64,000 nucleotides of DNA from CAJBNH01 sp964447285 (GTDB taxonomy: Bacteria > Myxococcota_A > UBA9042). A program made the position numbers and the translations under genes. Shown here piece after piece: positions 42,838-52,211 of this stretch; position 1 is the first letter of the stretch; each line of letters begins with the position of its first letter. Location of the stretch: assembly GCA_964447285.1 (NCBI GenBank), contig CAYURO010000010.1, forward strand, positions 62,001 to 126,000, read 5' to 3'. Under the pieces are notes generated by a model. The model searched no databases, had not been told where the DNA came from, and saw only the letters and a list, made by a program, of their open reading frames with translations.

Positions 42838-45522
42838 TCAACTGGGCAGCGACGCAAGCTCTGCGGGCTCGACGGCCGCACGGGGATGCAGCTCGAGTCG
42901 GCCATCGGTCACGGTCAGGATCACGTCGGCGCCGGGCTGCAGTGCGCCGTCCAGGATGCGCTCGGTCACGAACGCCTCGACGACGTCCTCGATCCGCGCA
43001 CGCAACGGCCGCACGCCCAGCGAGGGGTCCATGCCGGGCCCCATCACAAGGTCCACGACCGTCTCGTCGGCATGGAAGCGGATCATCCGCGCCTCATCCA
43101 ACCGGCGGGCGCTCAGCTCGAGCTGTCGTTGCACGACTTGCCTGCCCGCGTGCAGCGTCAGCGGATGAAAGACGATGGTGTCGTCGATGCGGGTCCACAG
43201 GTCGGCAGGCAGGGCCTTGCGGGCGCGGTCCAGCACGGCCTGGTCGACCGGCTCGACCGTCGGTCCTTCGGGGATGGGGGCATCGACGCGGCCAAAGCCG
43301 ATGGAACGCCGGGAGTTGGGCGAGGCCAGTAGGTCCGCACCCTGATTCGACGTCATCGCCAGGATGCAGTTGCGCACATCGACGACCTGGCCGTGGTTGT
43401 CGGTCACCCGCCCGGCGTCTAGCAATTGCAGCAGCAGCGCAAGGACTTCGGGGGCCGCACGGTCGACCTCGTCGAACAGCAGCACGCGGTACGGCCGCTT
43501 CTGCAGGGCTTGGGCCAGCAGCCCCGCCTGTGCGTGACCCACGTAGCCCGGCGGCGAGCCGATCAGTCGCGCGATGCTGTGCGACTCTGTGTATTCGTTC
43601 ATGTCAAAGCGAACCAGCGCGTCGTCGACCACGAACAGCGCCTGCGCCAACGCCCGCCCCGTCTCGGTCTTGCCCACGCCCGGAGCACCGACGAACAGGA
43701 ACGAGGCAAGCGGCCGATCGCCACTGAACCCCGCGTAGTTTCTTTGGATCCGCCGGGCGATCCGCTGCATCGCCGCGTCGTGCCCGACGATGCGCGCCTG
43801 CAGGTCGACGGCCAGGTCGCGGATGCGCCCGCGCTCGTCGGCCGCCAGTCGCTCCATCGGCACGGCCGTCAGCACGTGCACCGCCCGCGCGATGTCGTCT
43901 GCCTGTACCACCTGCCGCCCCGCCCGCCGCGTCTGCGCGCCCGCCCGGTCCAGCACCGCAATCGCCTTGTCGGGCAGGCAGCGGTCGTTGATGAAGCGCT
44001 TGGACAGGTGCACGGCCGACGTAATGGCGTCGTGGCTGTAACAAACCTGGTGATGCTTGGCGTACAAGGGTGCGACACCACTCAGGATCGCGATGGCCTC
44101 GGGCACCGTCGGCTCGGTCACCTCGACCACCTGGAAGCGGCGCTCCATCGCCGGGTCCTTCTCGATGTGCCGCTCGTACTCTGCCTTGGTGGTGGCGCCG
44201 ATCAGGGGAAAGCGGCCGCGCGACAAGGCACTCTTCAGGTCGTTCGCGGCGTCCAGCGGGCCGTCGCCCGTGCCGGCGCCCATGATCGTGTGGATCTCGT
44301 CCATGAAGACGATCACCTGCCCCGCGCCCGCCGCCACCTCGTCGCGAAGTTTGCGCATCCGCTCGGAGAACGCGCCGCGCAGCGACGTACCCGCCAGCAG
44401 CGCCGACGTCTGGATCTCGACGATCACCGCCGACCCCAGCTTGCCGTACGTCTCGACGTTGCCCGCCAGCCGCAGCGCCAGCCCCTCGACGATCGCGGTC
44501 TTGCCCACGCCCGCCTCGCCGATCAGGCACGGGTTGTTCACCTGCTTCATCAACAGGATGTCGATCACGGCGTCGACCAGGTTCTCGCGCCCGATCAGCG
44601 GGTCGATCTCGCCCTTCAGCGCGGCCAGCGTCAGGTTGCGGCCGATCTCGTTCAGGGTCGGGAACTTGTCAGGCGTCAGGTCGAACACCCTGCGGACCGG
44701 TCCGGTCTTGCGTCCTCCCGTCGTCGTCGGCTTGGGCGCGGGCGGCTTGGGCGGTGCGGCCTCTGGCGGCTTCGGTTCGGCCGAATTGCGGGGCTCGGCG
44801 GGCCGCGACTCGACGAGCAACGGTCGCGGATCCGCAGGCGCAGGGCGCACTTCGGCAGGCGGAAGCGGCCTTGCTTCCGGCGAAACGATCCGTGTCGGCG
44901 CGGTCGGCTGGCCGCGGGTCTCAGCCGGCACCGGACGCAGATCGGCAGGCGTCGCGGGCAGCGTCTGGGTCGGAGCCGTCAGGTGGTCGCTTGCAGTCAA
45001 CGTCCGCGGCATGTCCATGCGCGTGGTCACCCGGGGCAGGTCCGTGCGCGAGATCGACGGCCGCGGGTCCTCCGGTCGCTGCACGGCAGGCCGAAGTCCG
45101 GTCGCTGCCCGGTCGTTCAGCAGCGTCAGCTGGCCGATCACGCGGGCCCGCAGCGTGGAAACCGCCACGCCTGCGCGGTCCAACACCTTGGAGGCCAACG
45201 CATTTCTGACCCTAAGCAGGCTCGCCAGCAGGATGATCGACGTGACCTCAGCAGAGTTCGAGCTCTCCGCCAGCTGCTCCGCCTGCCGATGGATTTCCGT
45301 CAGAATCTCAGGTGGTTCATCGCGCTCAGCCATCCGCTCGAACGTGTCCAGCACCTTCACGTCGTCGACACCGGTCTCGACCAGCAGCTCGCGGGCCAGA
45401 CACTCCACGACGTAGGTGGCCACCAGATAGTGCACCGACGCGACCGGCCGCCCGGTGGCACGGGCCATCGCCTCGGCCTGGGCCCGAATCGTCCGCACCT
45501 CTCTGGACAGGCTTTCGGCCAT
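42838..45522 (-). CDS. clpA: ClpA-like AAA+ unfoldase with long Pro-rich linker
   Basis: An 894-residue two-ring AAA+ ATPase. The N-domain (about 1-140) is followed by a Pro/Ala/Arg-rich linker of about 135 residues (141-275). D1 has Walker A GEAGVGKT (335-342) and Walker B VIVFMDEIH. D2 has Walker A GAPGVGKT (612-619) and Walker B VLLFDEVD. No ClpB/ClpC middle domain is present between them. RRSIGFGR carries an IGF tripeptide (741-743) at the position of the ClpP-docking loop, so it should partner ClpP. ClpA is usually about 760 residues; the excess is the linker. No clpS or clpP gene is adjacent. It lies upstream of leuS on the same strand (65-bp gap). Confidence 0.88.
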   Translation of the reverse strand: MAESLSREVRTIRAQAEAMARATGRPVASVHYLVATYVVECLARELLVETGVDDVKVLDTFERMAERDEPPEILTEIHRQAEQLAESSNSAEVTSIILLASLLRVRNALASKVLDRAGVAVSTLRARVIGQLTLLNDRAATGLRPAVQRPEDPRPSISRTDLPRVTTRMDMPRTLTASDHLTAPTQTLPATPADLRPVPAETRGQPTAPTRIVSPEARPLPPAEVRPAPADPRPLLVESRPAEPRNSAEPKPPEAAPPKPPAPKPTTTGGRKTGPVRRVFDLTPDKFPTLNEIGRNLTLAALKGEIDPLIGRENLVDAVIDILLMKQVNNPCLIGEAGVGKTAIVEGLALRLAGNVETYGKLGSAVIVEIQTSALLAGTSLRGAFSERMRKLRDEVAAGAGQVIVFMDEIHTIMGAGTGDGPLDAANDLKSALSRGRFPLIGATTKAEYERHIEKDPAMERRFQVVEVTEPTVPEAIAILSGVAPLYAKHHQVCYSHDAITSAVHLSKRFINDRCLPDKAIAVLDRAGAQTRRAGRQVVQADDIARAVHVLTAVPMERLAADERGRIRDLAVDLQARIVGHDAAMQRIARRIQRNYAGFSGDRPLASFLFVGAPGVGKTETGRALAQALFVVDDALVRFDMNEYTESHSIARLIGSPPGYVGHAQAGLLAQALQKRPYRVLLFDEVDRAAPEVLALLLQLLDAGRVTDNHGQVVDVRNCILAMTSNQGADLLASPNSRRSIGFGRVDAPIPEGPTVEPVDQAVLDRARKALPADLWTRIDDTIVFHPLTLHAGRQVVQRQLELSARRLDEARMIRFHADETVVDLVMGPGMDPSLGVRPLRARIEDVVEAFVTERILDGALQPGADVILTVTDGRLELHPRAAVEPAELASLPS

Positions 45523-46084
45523 GGGCGGGCGCGTCCGTAGGAAGCCGGCAAGGGGGCTTCGGGTTTGCGAAGGGAGGGGTCGCGCGCGGCGCGTGCGCAG
45601 TCCGGGCCTCGATACCTCGCTGCGTCTCTCACGTCAACGGTCCAGAGTGCCTCGGGCCGTGTGCGACCAGGCCTCAAACGAATCTGGCGGCCGGGTTTGC
45701 ACCACGGCCGCCAGCAAGGAATGAGAGGAGAGCACGGGGGGCGTCGCTGTCGGTACACCTGTTGCGGTGGTCGGGGCTCCACTCCCTAACGATGGGACCC
45801 GGGCGCAACAGGCAGATGAGCAGCGACGAAGGGGACACTTGCGGACATGGCCGGAAGCTGGATGGCAGGAGGGAAAGGAAGGGGTCGAGTCATAGGGATT
45901 CAGCTCACTCCTGAACGTTCGGGCAGCAAGACGTGTGCCAACCGTGCGCACGGAGTGGCTTTGGCGTGGGGTGACACGGGGTTGGATGTCTCAATCAGGG
46001 ACGGTTGTGGACCCATGCGACTCAAAACCGGACACCCGCACCGACATACCCGTCCAATCTGAGACACTTGAGCAGGCGGGTGTG
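45523..46084. other. 562-bp non-coding region upstream of clpA-like gene
   Basis: No convincing gene is seen; short open frames on both strands lack ribosome binding sites and domain content. The region holds a perfect 10-bp stem hairpin (45684-45714), a smaller one (GAAGCC 45541-45546 / GGCTTC 45555-45560) just before the clpA-like start, and a GAACGTTC palindrome (45913-45920). It may contain a long structured leader for the unfoldase gene, or a small RNA. Confidence 0.45.
45684..45714. other. Perfect 10-bp stem hairpin in clpA upstream region
   Basis: CTGGCGGCCG and CGGCCGCCAG flank an 11-nt loop. It is very stable and has no T-run on either side, so it is not a classical intrinsic terminator. 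It lies 162 bp before the clpA-like start on the minus strand, where it would be part of a leader if transcription begins upstream. Confidence 0.45.
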
Positions 46085-47044
46085 TCAGCGTGAGACGGGC
46101 TTGGGCGCCGGCATCTCCCGCCAGACCAGAACGCGCAGGTGCCCGGCAACGCTGATCTCGACATTCGCGTGCGGTCGCACCGAGAGCTCTTCACCATCCA
46201 ACACAATGAGATCGCGATGCTCTCCGCTCTGGTAGGCGAAGTGCTCTTGCTCGCCGAACTGCCAGTGCGGTCCCGGAGGCAGGTGGCCACGCGCCACCGC
46301 AAGCAACGCCGCCTGCGACGCCATCGACCCCAGCGACGACAGCATTGTGTAGAAACCGGCCGACGCCACCGACCTCACCCCGGGAAACGGCCGCAGCACA
46401 CCGAAGAAGCCGGGCAGCGGACTCAGCAGGCCCGCAGTGACAACGGGCAGCTCCATGGGCCCCGGACGAAGCTCGAACGGACCGCGAATGGGCGCAAACC
46501 GGTCGCTTGGCAGGCTCTGCATCGCCATGCGCCCCAGCAGCTCGACGACCCCGGGAGCCCCGCGCAGCACCCCGTTGCGGTAGTCGGCGTGCAGACGCGC
46601 AACAGCACCCAGGCTGCACGTCACGCCGATGTGGTCCGGCAAGCCGTCGACTTTCACGCGCAGCACCGGCATCCGCTGCAGCCGCCGCACGCCCCGCATC
46701 CACGCGTGAAGGATGCGCTGTGCCAGCTTCGCGGGCTGCCGGCTGCCCACCAGCGCCGAGGCGATCGTGTTCAATCTGCCCGCCGGCAACACCAGCAGGG
46801 GCGGCACGGCGTCCAGCGCACCTACAGCGGCAAAGCGGGTCAGCAGGTTCAGCACCGTGCCGTCACCTCCCGCGATGACCAACAGCTCGGCAGACGTCTC
46901 GCGCAAGGTGGTGACGAGGGCGTCGATGTCCTCCGGTCGATCTGACACCAAAAGACGCAAGCGGGGCGAAGCCGACGCAAGGACGTGAGCCAGATCGACC
47001 GCGGGGGCACCACCGGCCGAGGGATTGATGAGCCCGACGAGCAT
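46085..47044 (-). CDS. Diacylglycerol-kinase-fold lipid kinase
   Basis: A 319-residue protein with the DAGK catalytic-domain fold. The nucleotide-binding GGDGT motif is at 59-63 (VIAGGDGTVLNLL), preceded by LINPSAGG at 6-13. LPAGRLNTIASAL replaces the usual LPxGTxNDFA, so the fine active-site details differ. The C-terminal half is beta-rich, as in YegS/BmrU lipid kinases, with LIVLDGEEL. The start at 47044 has GGAGG 8 nt upstream. It is divergent from the GltJ-like gene. Likely phosphorylates a membrane lipid. Confidence 0.82.
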   Translation of the reverse strand: MLVGLINPSAGGAPAVDLAHVLASASPRLRLLVSDRPEDIDALVTTLRETSAELLVIAGGDGTVLNLLTRFAAVGALDAVPPLLVLPAGRLNTIASALVGSRQPAKLAQRILHAWMRGVRRLQRMPVLRVKVDGLPDHIGVTCSLGAVARLHADYRNGVLRGAPGVVELLGRMAMQSLPSDRFAPIRGPFELRPGPMELPVVTAGLLSPLPGFFGVLRPFPGVRSVASAGFYTMLSSLGSMASQAALLAVARGHLPPGPHWQFGEQEHFAYQSGEHRDLIVLDGEELSVRPHANVEISVAGHLRVLVWREMPAPKPVSR

Positions 47045-47312
47045 GGCAGCAGCCTCCAAAAGGGCGGTCGGCAGCCGGAGGTTCGCGCGACTCAAATCGC
47101 AGCGCCGGCTCGCTCGTCTAATCACCCAAGCGGCGGCGTGTCAATCGCCCGCGGGTTGCCGCGACGCCGCAGGTTCGGCAACATCCGCTGCCCCGGGTGG
47201 TGCTGAGCCGGGCTGGGCCCGCTGCGGGCGGGTCCGAGAGGCGGTTGCCTCGCCGCCCATGCCACGTTAGACTCCTGCCTTCGTTTTCCAGGGCCTAAGA
47301 GAGGGTTCGACA

Positions 47313-49661
47313 ATGAAGATCACGTGCCCGGCTTGCAACGCCAACTACCGCCTGCCGGACGACCGTATCCAAGGCAAGAACCGGATTTTTCGCATCAACT
47401 GCAAGCGTTGCGGTGCAGAGATCCGGGTGCGCGGCGTGGAGACCGAAGAGGACTCAGGGCGGACGACGCTACCGTTCGCGCTTGACCTGCCTGCTCCGGC
47501 GTCGACCGCTGCGGCTGCCGCTCCCGCACAGGTGTGGTTTGCCGGTATCGAAGGCAAGCAGGTCGGCCCGCTGACGGAAGCTGAGGTGACGGACCACATC
47601 CAGGCGCATCGGCTGAACGCTGACGATCTGGTGTGGCGCAAGGGCTTTGCCGCGTGGACCGCCGTCAAGGAAGTGCCGCCGTTCGACGAGATCGTGTCAG
47701 AGGTGGCCGCGGCAGCGGCCGGTGCCCCGAAGACCGAGAGGCGCTCGCCGCGTCGCGCCCAGACGCTTGAACTGTCCGCTGCGATGATCGAATTGCTGGT
47801 CAAGCTGGACGGGCAGAGCGACGCCGCCGCTGAGGCACCGCCGTTGGTGGTCGAACCGCCGCAGCTCCCCGCGGCAGAAACGGCAGCCCGGGTCGACGTT
47901 GCCGCTGCGAAGCCGGCAGCCAAGCCCGCCGCGCAGACCGTCGCGATCGCGGGTGACCGCGCCGCCGCTGAGGCCGCTGAACAGGTCGTGCAAACGCTGG
48001 TCGCCCCTGCGCCCAAGGCCGAGGACGCCCAGCCGCGAAAGGTCGCCACGCCCGCAGTCGAGCCCGCCCCCGTCAAGGTGGCGCAGTCCGACGACAGCGG
48101 AGCCCGCAGCCAGACCCGTGGCTCCGGCAGTCGCGACGCCCGCCCTGCGGCCGAGCCCAAGCGCGATGCCCGCCCGGCCGTAGACGCACGCCCAGCCGTA
48201 GACGCCCGCCCAGCTGTGGACGCCAAGCGTGGCGCTGTCGCCGCTCCTGGCCGTTCGTCGCCTCTTGCTCCCGATTCTGGCGTCACGGTGGCCACGATGG
48301 CCCCGCGCGCACCTGCCAGCAGCCAGTCTGCGGCGACCCGCCCCGCACAGGCGGAGCGCAAGAGCCCCGCGATGCTGATCGGCGGAGGCGTTGCCGCGCT
48401 GGCTATCGTCGGCGGCGTGATCTTCGCACTGGTCCGCACCCCGGCCCCCGGCACCCCGGCCCCGCAGGCCAACGAAGTTGCGTCCGCAGCCGCCGGAGCC
48501 TCTGAAGTCCCCGCGGGCGACCAGCAGGCTCAGGCCGCCGCCCAAGCCGCCGCGCCCGCCCCGGGCACCGCTCCCGTCGCGCCTGCCGATCAAGCTGCTG
48601 CGCCTGTTGCCCAGCCCAGTGCTCCCGCCGGTGCCCTGCCCAGTGCTCCCGCCGGTGCCCAGCCCAGTGCTCCCGCCGGTGCCCAGCCCAACGCCGCACC
48701 CGTTGCCGCTGCTCCGGCAACTGCTGGCGCCGCGCCCGCCCCGGCCCAAGCTGCACCCGCAGCCGCTGCTGCTCCGGTAGGCCAGCAAGCCGCGGCAATC
48801 CCGCCCCCGCCGCCCGTCGGTGCCAAGGGCGTTGCCCCTGCCACTGCTCCGACCAAGCCGGTCGAGGCTGCCGCGCCGGCCACGAACCCCAAGACGGCCC
48901 CTGTGGTTGCGCCGCCCAGCGACGACGAAATCGACCGTCTGCTGGCCCGCAACAAGGAAAAGGCTGCGAAGGCAGAGAAAGACGAGGCCGCACGCCAGGC
49001 CAAGGCCGCGAAGGCAGAAGCCGCGCAGAAGGCCGAAGCCGCCAAGGCAGAGAAGGCCCGCAGGGAGAAGGAGAGCGTCGCCGCCAAGGTCTCCGCCAAG
49101 GAGGAGGCAGCCCGCAAGGCCAAGGAGGCCGCCGCCGCCAAGAAGGCCGCCAAGGAAGAGGCCGCTCGCAAGGCCAAGGAAGCGGAAGCCGCGAAGAAGG
49201 CCGCCAAGGAAGACGCCGCCCGCAAGGCCAAGGAAGACGCCGCAGCCAAGAAGGCCAGCGCTGCCGCCGGCGGTGACGACGAGATCGACCGCATCCTGGC
49301 TGCGCAGAAGAACAAGGACAAGGACAAGGCAAAGAAGGCAGCGCCGGTCGATGCTGACGACGAACCCACGGCCAACACTGGCGGTTTGGACCAAGCGCAG
49401 GTCAACGGAATCGCGGCGCGCGCCAACCAGAAGGTGATGCGCTGCTACATGTTGCACGGCGACGTCGACTCGGGCGAGGACACCATCAAGGTCACGCTGT
49501 ACGTCAACGGCGATGGCAGCGTGGGCGTGGCCAAGGTGATCGGCAAGCACGCGAACACCGCGGTCGGCACCTGCGTCGTTGCGGCGGTCAAGGCCCTGAC
49601 TTTCCCGCAGTCGTCCGGCACGTCGAAGAAGTACACGGTTCGCTACACCGTCGGCATCTAG
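47313..49661 (+). CDS. GltJ/AgmX-like protein: zinc ribbon, GYF, TM, TonB-like C-terminus
   Basis: A 782-residue protein with the domain order of the myxobacterial gliding-machine protein GltJ (AgmX). An MJ0042-type zinc ribbon has Cys5, Cys8, Cys30 and Cys33. A GYF_2 domain spans about 74-127 (WFAGIEGKQVGPL, DDLVWRKGFAAW). A disordered Ala/Pro region with tandem VDARPA repeats follows. A single TM lies at about 353-375, then a periplasmic Ala/Pro-rich region with tandem PSAPAGA repeats, and Lys/Ala-rich helical KEEAARKAKEA repeats. The AgmX/PglI TonB-like C-domain is at about 690-782, with CYMLHGD and GTCVVAAVKALTFPQ. ATG 47313 has GAGAGGG 7 nt upstream. No other glt genes flank it, so a motility role is inference. 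Confidence 0.82.
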   Translation: MKITCPACNANYRLPDDRIQGKNRIFRINCKRCGAEIRVRGVETEEDSGRTTLPFALDLPAPASTAAAAAPAQVWFAGIEGKQVGPLTEAEVTDHIQAHRLNADDLVWRKGFAAWTAVKEVPPFDEIVSEVAAAAAGAPKTERRSPRRAQTLELSAAMIELLVKLDGQSDAAAEAPPLVVEPPQLPAAETAARVDVAAAKPAAKPAAQTVAIAGDRAAAEAAEQVVQTLVAPAPKAEDAQPRKVATPAVEPAPVKVAQSDDSGARSQTRGSGSRDARPAAEPKRDARPAVDARPAVDARPAVDAKRGAVAAPGRSSPLAPDSGVTVATMAPRAPASSQSAATRPAQAERKSPAMLIGGGVAALAIVGGVIFALVRTPAPGTPAPQANEVASAAAGASEVPAGDQQAQAAAQAAAPAPGTAPVAPADQAAAPVAQPSAPAGALPSAPAGAQPSAPAGAQPNAAPVAAAPATAGAAPAPAQAAPAAAAAPVGQQAAAIPPPPPVGAKGVAPATAPTKPVEAAAPATNPKTAPVVAPPSDDEIDRLLARNKEKAAKAEKDEAARQAKAAKAEAAQKAEAAKAEKARREKESVAAKVSAKEEAARKAKEAAAAKKAAKEEAARKAKEAEAAKKAAKEDAARKAKEDAAAKKASAAAGGDDEIDRILAAQKNKDKDKAKKAAPVDADDEPTANTGGLDQAQVNGIAARANQKVMRCYMLHGDVDSGEDTIKVTLYVNGDGSVGVAKVIGKHANTAVGTCVVAAVKALTFPQSSGTSKKYTVRYTVGI

Positions 49662-49702
49662 TCGTCCGCCCCCTTTCCGCTCCGGCTCTCATCGAGGGGA
49701 AC

Positions 49703-50362
49703 ATGGCCTTCTTTCCCCACCGCCCAGGCAGCATCGAAGTCATCTGCGGGTCGATGTTCAGCGGCAAGAGCGAAGAACTCATCCGGCGGCTGCGGTTGGC
49801 TCGCATCGCGCACCAGCGGGTCGAGGTGTTCAAGCCCGCGCTGGACACGCGCTATGCCGAACTGGAGCTCGTCAGCCACTCAGACTTCCGCATCGCCGCG
49901 CGCTGTGTGCACAACGCCCACGAGATTCTGGCGCAAGTGCATGATCTCACGGCGGTCATTGGCATCGACGAGGTGCAGTTCTTCGACGAGACCATCGTCG
50001 ATGTCTGTAACCGTCTGGCCAATCAGGGAAAGCGCGTCATCGTCGCGGGTCTGGACCAGGACTACCTGGGGCGGCCGTTCGAGCCGATGCCGCGCCTGAT
50101 GGCCGTGGGCGAGTACGTGACGAAGCTGCTGGCGGTGTGCTCGGTGTGCGGCGATCCGGCCAACCGGTCGCAGCGCCTGTCGGGCAGCAAAGAGGTCGTC
50201 GAGCTGGGGGCCACGGACCGCTACGAGGCCCGCTGCCGGCGCCACTTCGAGCCTGAGGAAGACCGGCAGCTCGAGCTCATTCACGACCGACAGCGCGCCA
50301 TGAGCGCACCTCGCCGCCCCCACGGCGACACCGAACCCGGCACCTCCGGAGGACAACCGTGA
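49703..50362 (+). CDS. tdk: Thymidine kinase
   Basis: A 219-residue type II thymidine kinase for pyrimidine salvage. P-loop GSMFSGKSEELIRRL, catalytic-base region GIDEVQFFDE, and a zinc-binding lasso with CSVCG and a CRRH pair are present. A low-complexity hydrophilic tail of about 20 residues follows the core. The stop overlaps the start of the next deoxynucleoside kinase gene, so the two salvage kinases are translationally coupled. Confidence 0.95.
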   Translation: MAFFPHRPGSIEVICGSMFSGKSEELIRRLRLARIAHQRVEVFKPALDTRYAELELVSHSDFRIAARCVHNAHEILAQVHDLTAVIGIDEVQFFDETIVDVCNRLANQGKRVIVAGLDQDYLGRPFEPMPRLMAVGEYVTKLLAVCSVCGDPANRSQRLSGSKEVVELGATDRYEARCRRHFEPEEDRQLELIHDRQRAMSAPRRPHGDTEPGTSGGQP

Positions 50363-51024
50363 CCCCGAACGCCCCCCGCCTAGACGACATGTTCATCGGT
50401 ATCGCCGGCGTGATCGGCGCAGGCAAGTCGACGCTCGCCACCGCCTTGGGACGCCACATGGGTCTCGACGTGTACTACGAGCCCGTGGACGACAACGAGT
50501 ACCTGGCGGACTTCTACCGCGACACGGCCCGCTACTCGTTCGCGACGCAGATCTACCTGCTGAATCGGCGCTTCCAGCAGCACCAAGAGATCATCTGGAA
50601 GGGTCGGGGCGCGGTGCAGGACCGGACCATCTACGAAGACGCGATCTTCGCCAAGATGCTGAGCGAGTCGGGCCTGATGGACCCGCGCGACTACCGGACG
50701 TACCTGCAACTGTTCAAGCACATGTCGAATTTCATGTGCAAGCCCAGCGCGATCATCTATCTGGACGTCAAGCCTGAGAAGAGCCTCGAGCGCATCCACG
50801 AACGCAGCCGCGGCGTCGAGTCGGGCATCACGCTGGAGTACCTGACCGCCCTGTACAACGAATACGAGAACTTCGTGCAGGACGTCTCGCGGCGGATCCC
50901 GACCATCCGCGTGTCCTGGGATCAGTACCGGGATGTAGAGGAAATGGCCGAAGTCATTCGCAGCGAGTACATGAACGCCACGTTCCTGCGCGAGGTCACC
51001 GCCTGGGACAACGCGTCGCGCTGA
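50359..51024 (+). CDS. Deoxynucleoside kinase (dAK/dGK type)
   Basis: A 221-residue deoxynucleoside monokinase. P-loop GVIGAGKST, substrate region VQDRTIYEDAIFAKML and LID arginines in RIHERSRGVESG are visible, and AIIYLDVKPEKSLERI fits the purine deoxynucleoside kinase group. GTG at 50359 overlaps the tdk TGA and has GGAGG 6 nt upstream. Together with tdk it completes cytoplasmic deoxynucleoside salvage. Purine specificity is likely but not proven. Confidence 0.9.
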   Translation: MTPNAPRLDDMFIGIAGVIGAGKSTLATALGRHMGLDVYYEPVDDNEYLADFYRDTARYSFATQIYLLNRRFQQHQEIIWKGRGAVQDRTIYEDAIFAKMLSESGLMDPRDYRTYLQLFKHMSNFMCKPSAIIYLDVKPEKSLERIHERSRGVESGITLEYLTALYNEYENFVQDVSRRIPTIRVSWDQYRDVEEMAEVIRSEYMNATFLREVTAWDNASR

Positions 51025-51134
51025 CCGAAGCGCTGCTAAATCGATAACTTGTCGGCGGCCCCTCGCCACCGTGCGCGGTACGGGCGACAGTGTTGCTTGC
51101 GAAACGTGTCGATGCCCAAACAGGAGCCCGGACG

Positions 51135-52202
51135 ATGGCCGTGGTGCGCGATGAGGACATTCACAACGCCTGCGTCCTGATCGTCGACGATCAGGCGTAC
51201 AACATCACGCTGTTGCGGATGATCCTGCGAGACAGCGGGTACACGAACATTCTGGCGACGACCGACTCCCGCGAAGCCCTGCCGATGTACGTCAAGCACC
51301 AGCCCGATCTGGTGCTTCTCGACCTGCAGATGCCGCACATCGACGGCTTCGGCGTGATGCAGCAGGTGCGCGAGCTCGAGCTGGGCTCGTTCGCGCCGAT
51401 TCTGGTGCTGACGGCGGAGCTTGACCCTGAAGTCCGCTACAAGGCGTTGCAGTCCGGGGCGCGCGACTTCCTGAACAAGCCCTTCGACCGGATCGAGACG
51501 GTGGTGCGCATCCGTAACCTCATCGAGGTGCAGCTGCTCCACAAGCACATCCTGCGCCAGAACGAGTTTCTGGAGTCCAAGGTCCGGGATCGCACGCAAG
51601 AACTGCGCGACACGCAGATGGAGATCATCCACCGTCTGGGTCACGCCGCCGAGTACAAGGACAACGAGACCGGCAACCACATCATCCGAATGGGCTTGCT
51701 TTGCGGGGTGTTGGGTGAGGCCGTCGGCATGGCCCCCCAAGCCTGCGACATGCTGCGCCACGCCAGTCCCATGCACGATGTAGGCAAGATCGGCATTCCG
51801 GACCGTGTGCTGCTGAAGCCCGGCAAGCTAGACCCCGACGAGTGGGAGGTTATGAAGACCCACGCGGCGATCGGTGCCGACTTGCTGTCCGGCTCCAAAT
51901 CGCCACTGGTCCAGATGGCCGCGACCATCGCCCTGACGCATCATGAGCGCTGGGACGGCACCGGGTATCCGTACAGGTTGCACGGCGAGGGGATCCCGCT
52001 GGTCGGCCGCATCGCCGCCGTGTGCGACGTGTTCGACGCCTTGACGTCCGAGCGGCCCTACAAGCGCGCTTGGCCGGTCGAGGAATCCCTGGAGGAGATC
52101 CGCCGCGGCGCCGGAACCCACTTCGACCCTGCTCTGGTCACCCTGTTCGACGCCAACATCGCGGAGATCCTGACGATCCGCGCACAGTACAACGAGGACT
52201 GA
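51135..52202 (+). CDS. Response regulator with HD-GYP output domain
   Basis: A 355-residue receiver-HD-GYP protein, probably a c-di-GMP phosphodiesterase switched by phosphorylation. The receiver has VLIVDD and phospho-acceptor Asp63 (LLDLQMP). A coiled linker follows. The HD-GYP domain has HDVGKIGIPD (His214-Asp215) and HHERWDGTGYP, with the GYP signature intact. ATG at 51135 has AGGAG 8 nt upstream. No histidine kinase is adjacent. A second protein of the same architecture is encoded at 60249. Confidence 0.92.
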   Translation: MAVVRDEDIHNACVLIVDDQAYNITLLRMILRDSGYTNILATTDSREALPMYVKHQPDLVLLDLQMPHIDGFGVMQQVRELELGSFAPILVLTAELDPEVRYKALQSGARDFLNKPFDRIETVVRIRNLIEVQLLHKHILRQNEFLESKVRDRTQELRDTQMEIIHRLGHAAEYKDNETGNHIIRMGLLCGVLGEAVGMAPQACDMLRHASPMHDVGKIGIPDRVLLKPGKLDPDEWEVMKTHAAIGADLLSGSKSPLVQMAATIALTHHERWDGTGYPYRLHGEGIPLVGRIAAVCDVFDALTSERPYKRAWPVEESLEEIRRGAGTHFDPALVTLFDANIAEILTIRAQYNED

Positions 52203-52211
52203 ACCCTTCGC

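Noticed and set aside
45634..45951. 105-codon minus strand open frame in the clpA upstream region
   Set aside because: No ribosome binding site, Pro/Ser/Arg-rich composition, and it spans the strong hairpin. Probably non-coding.
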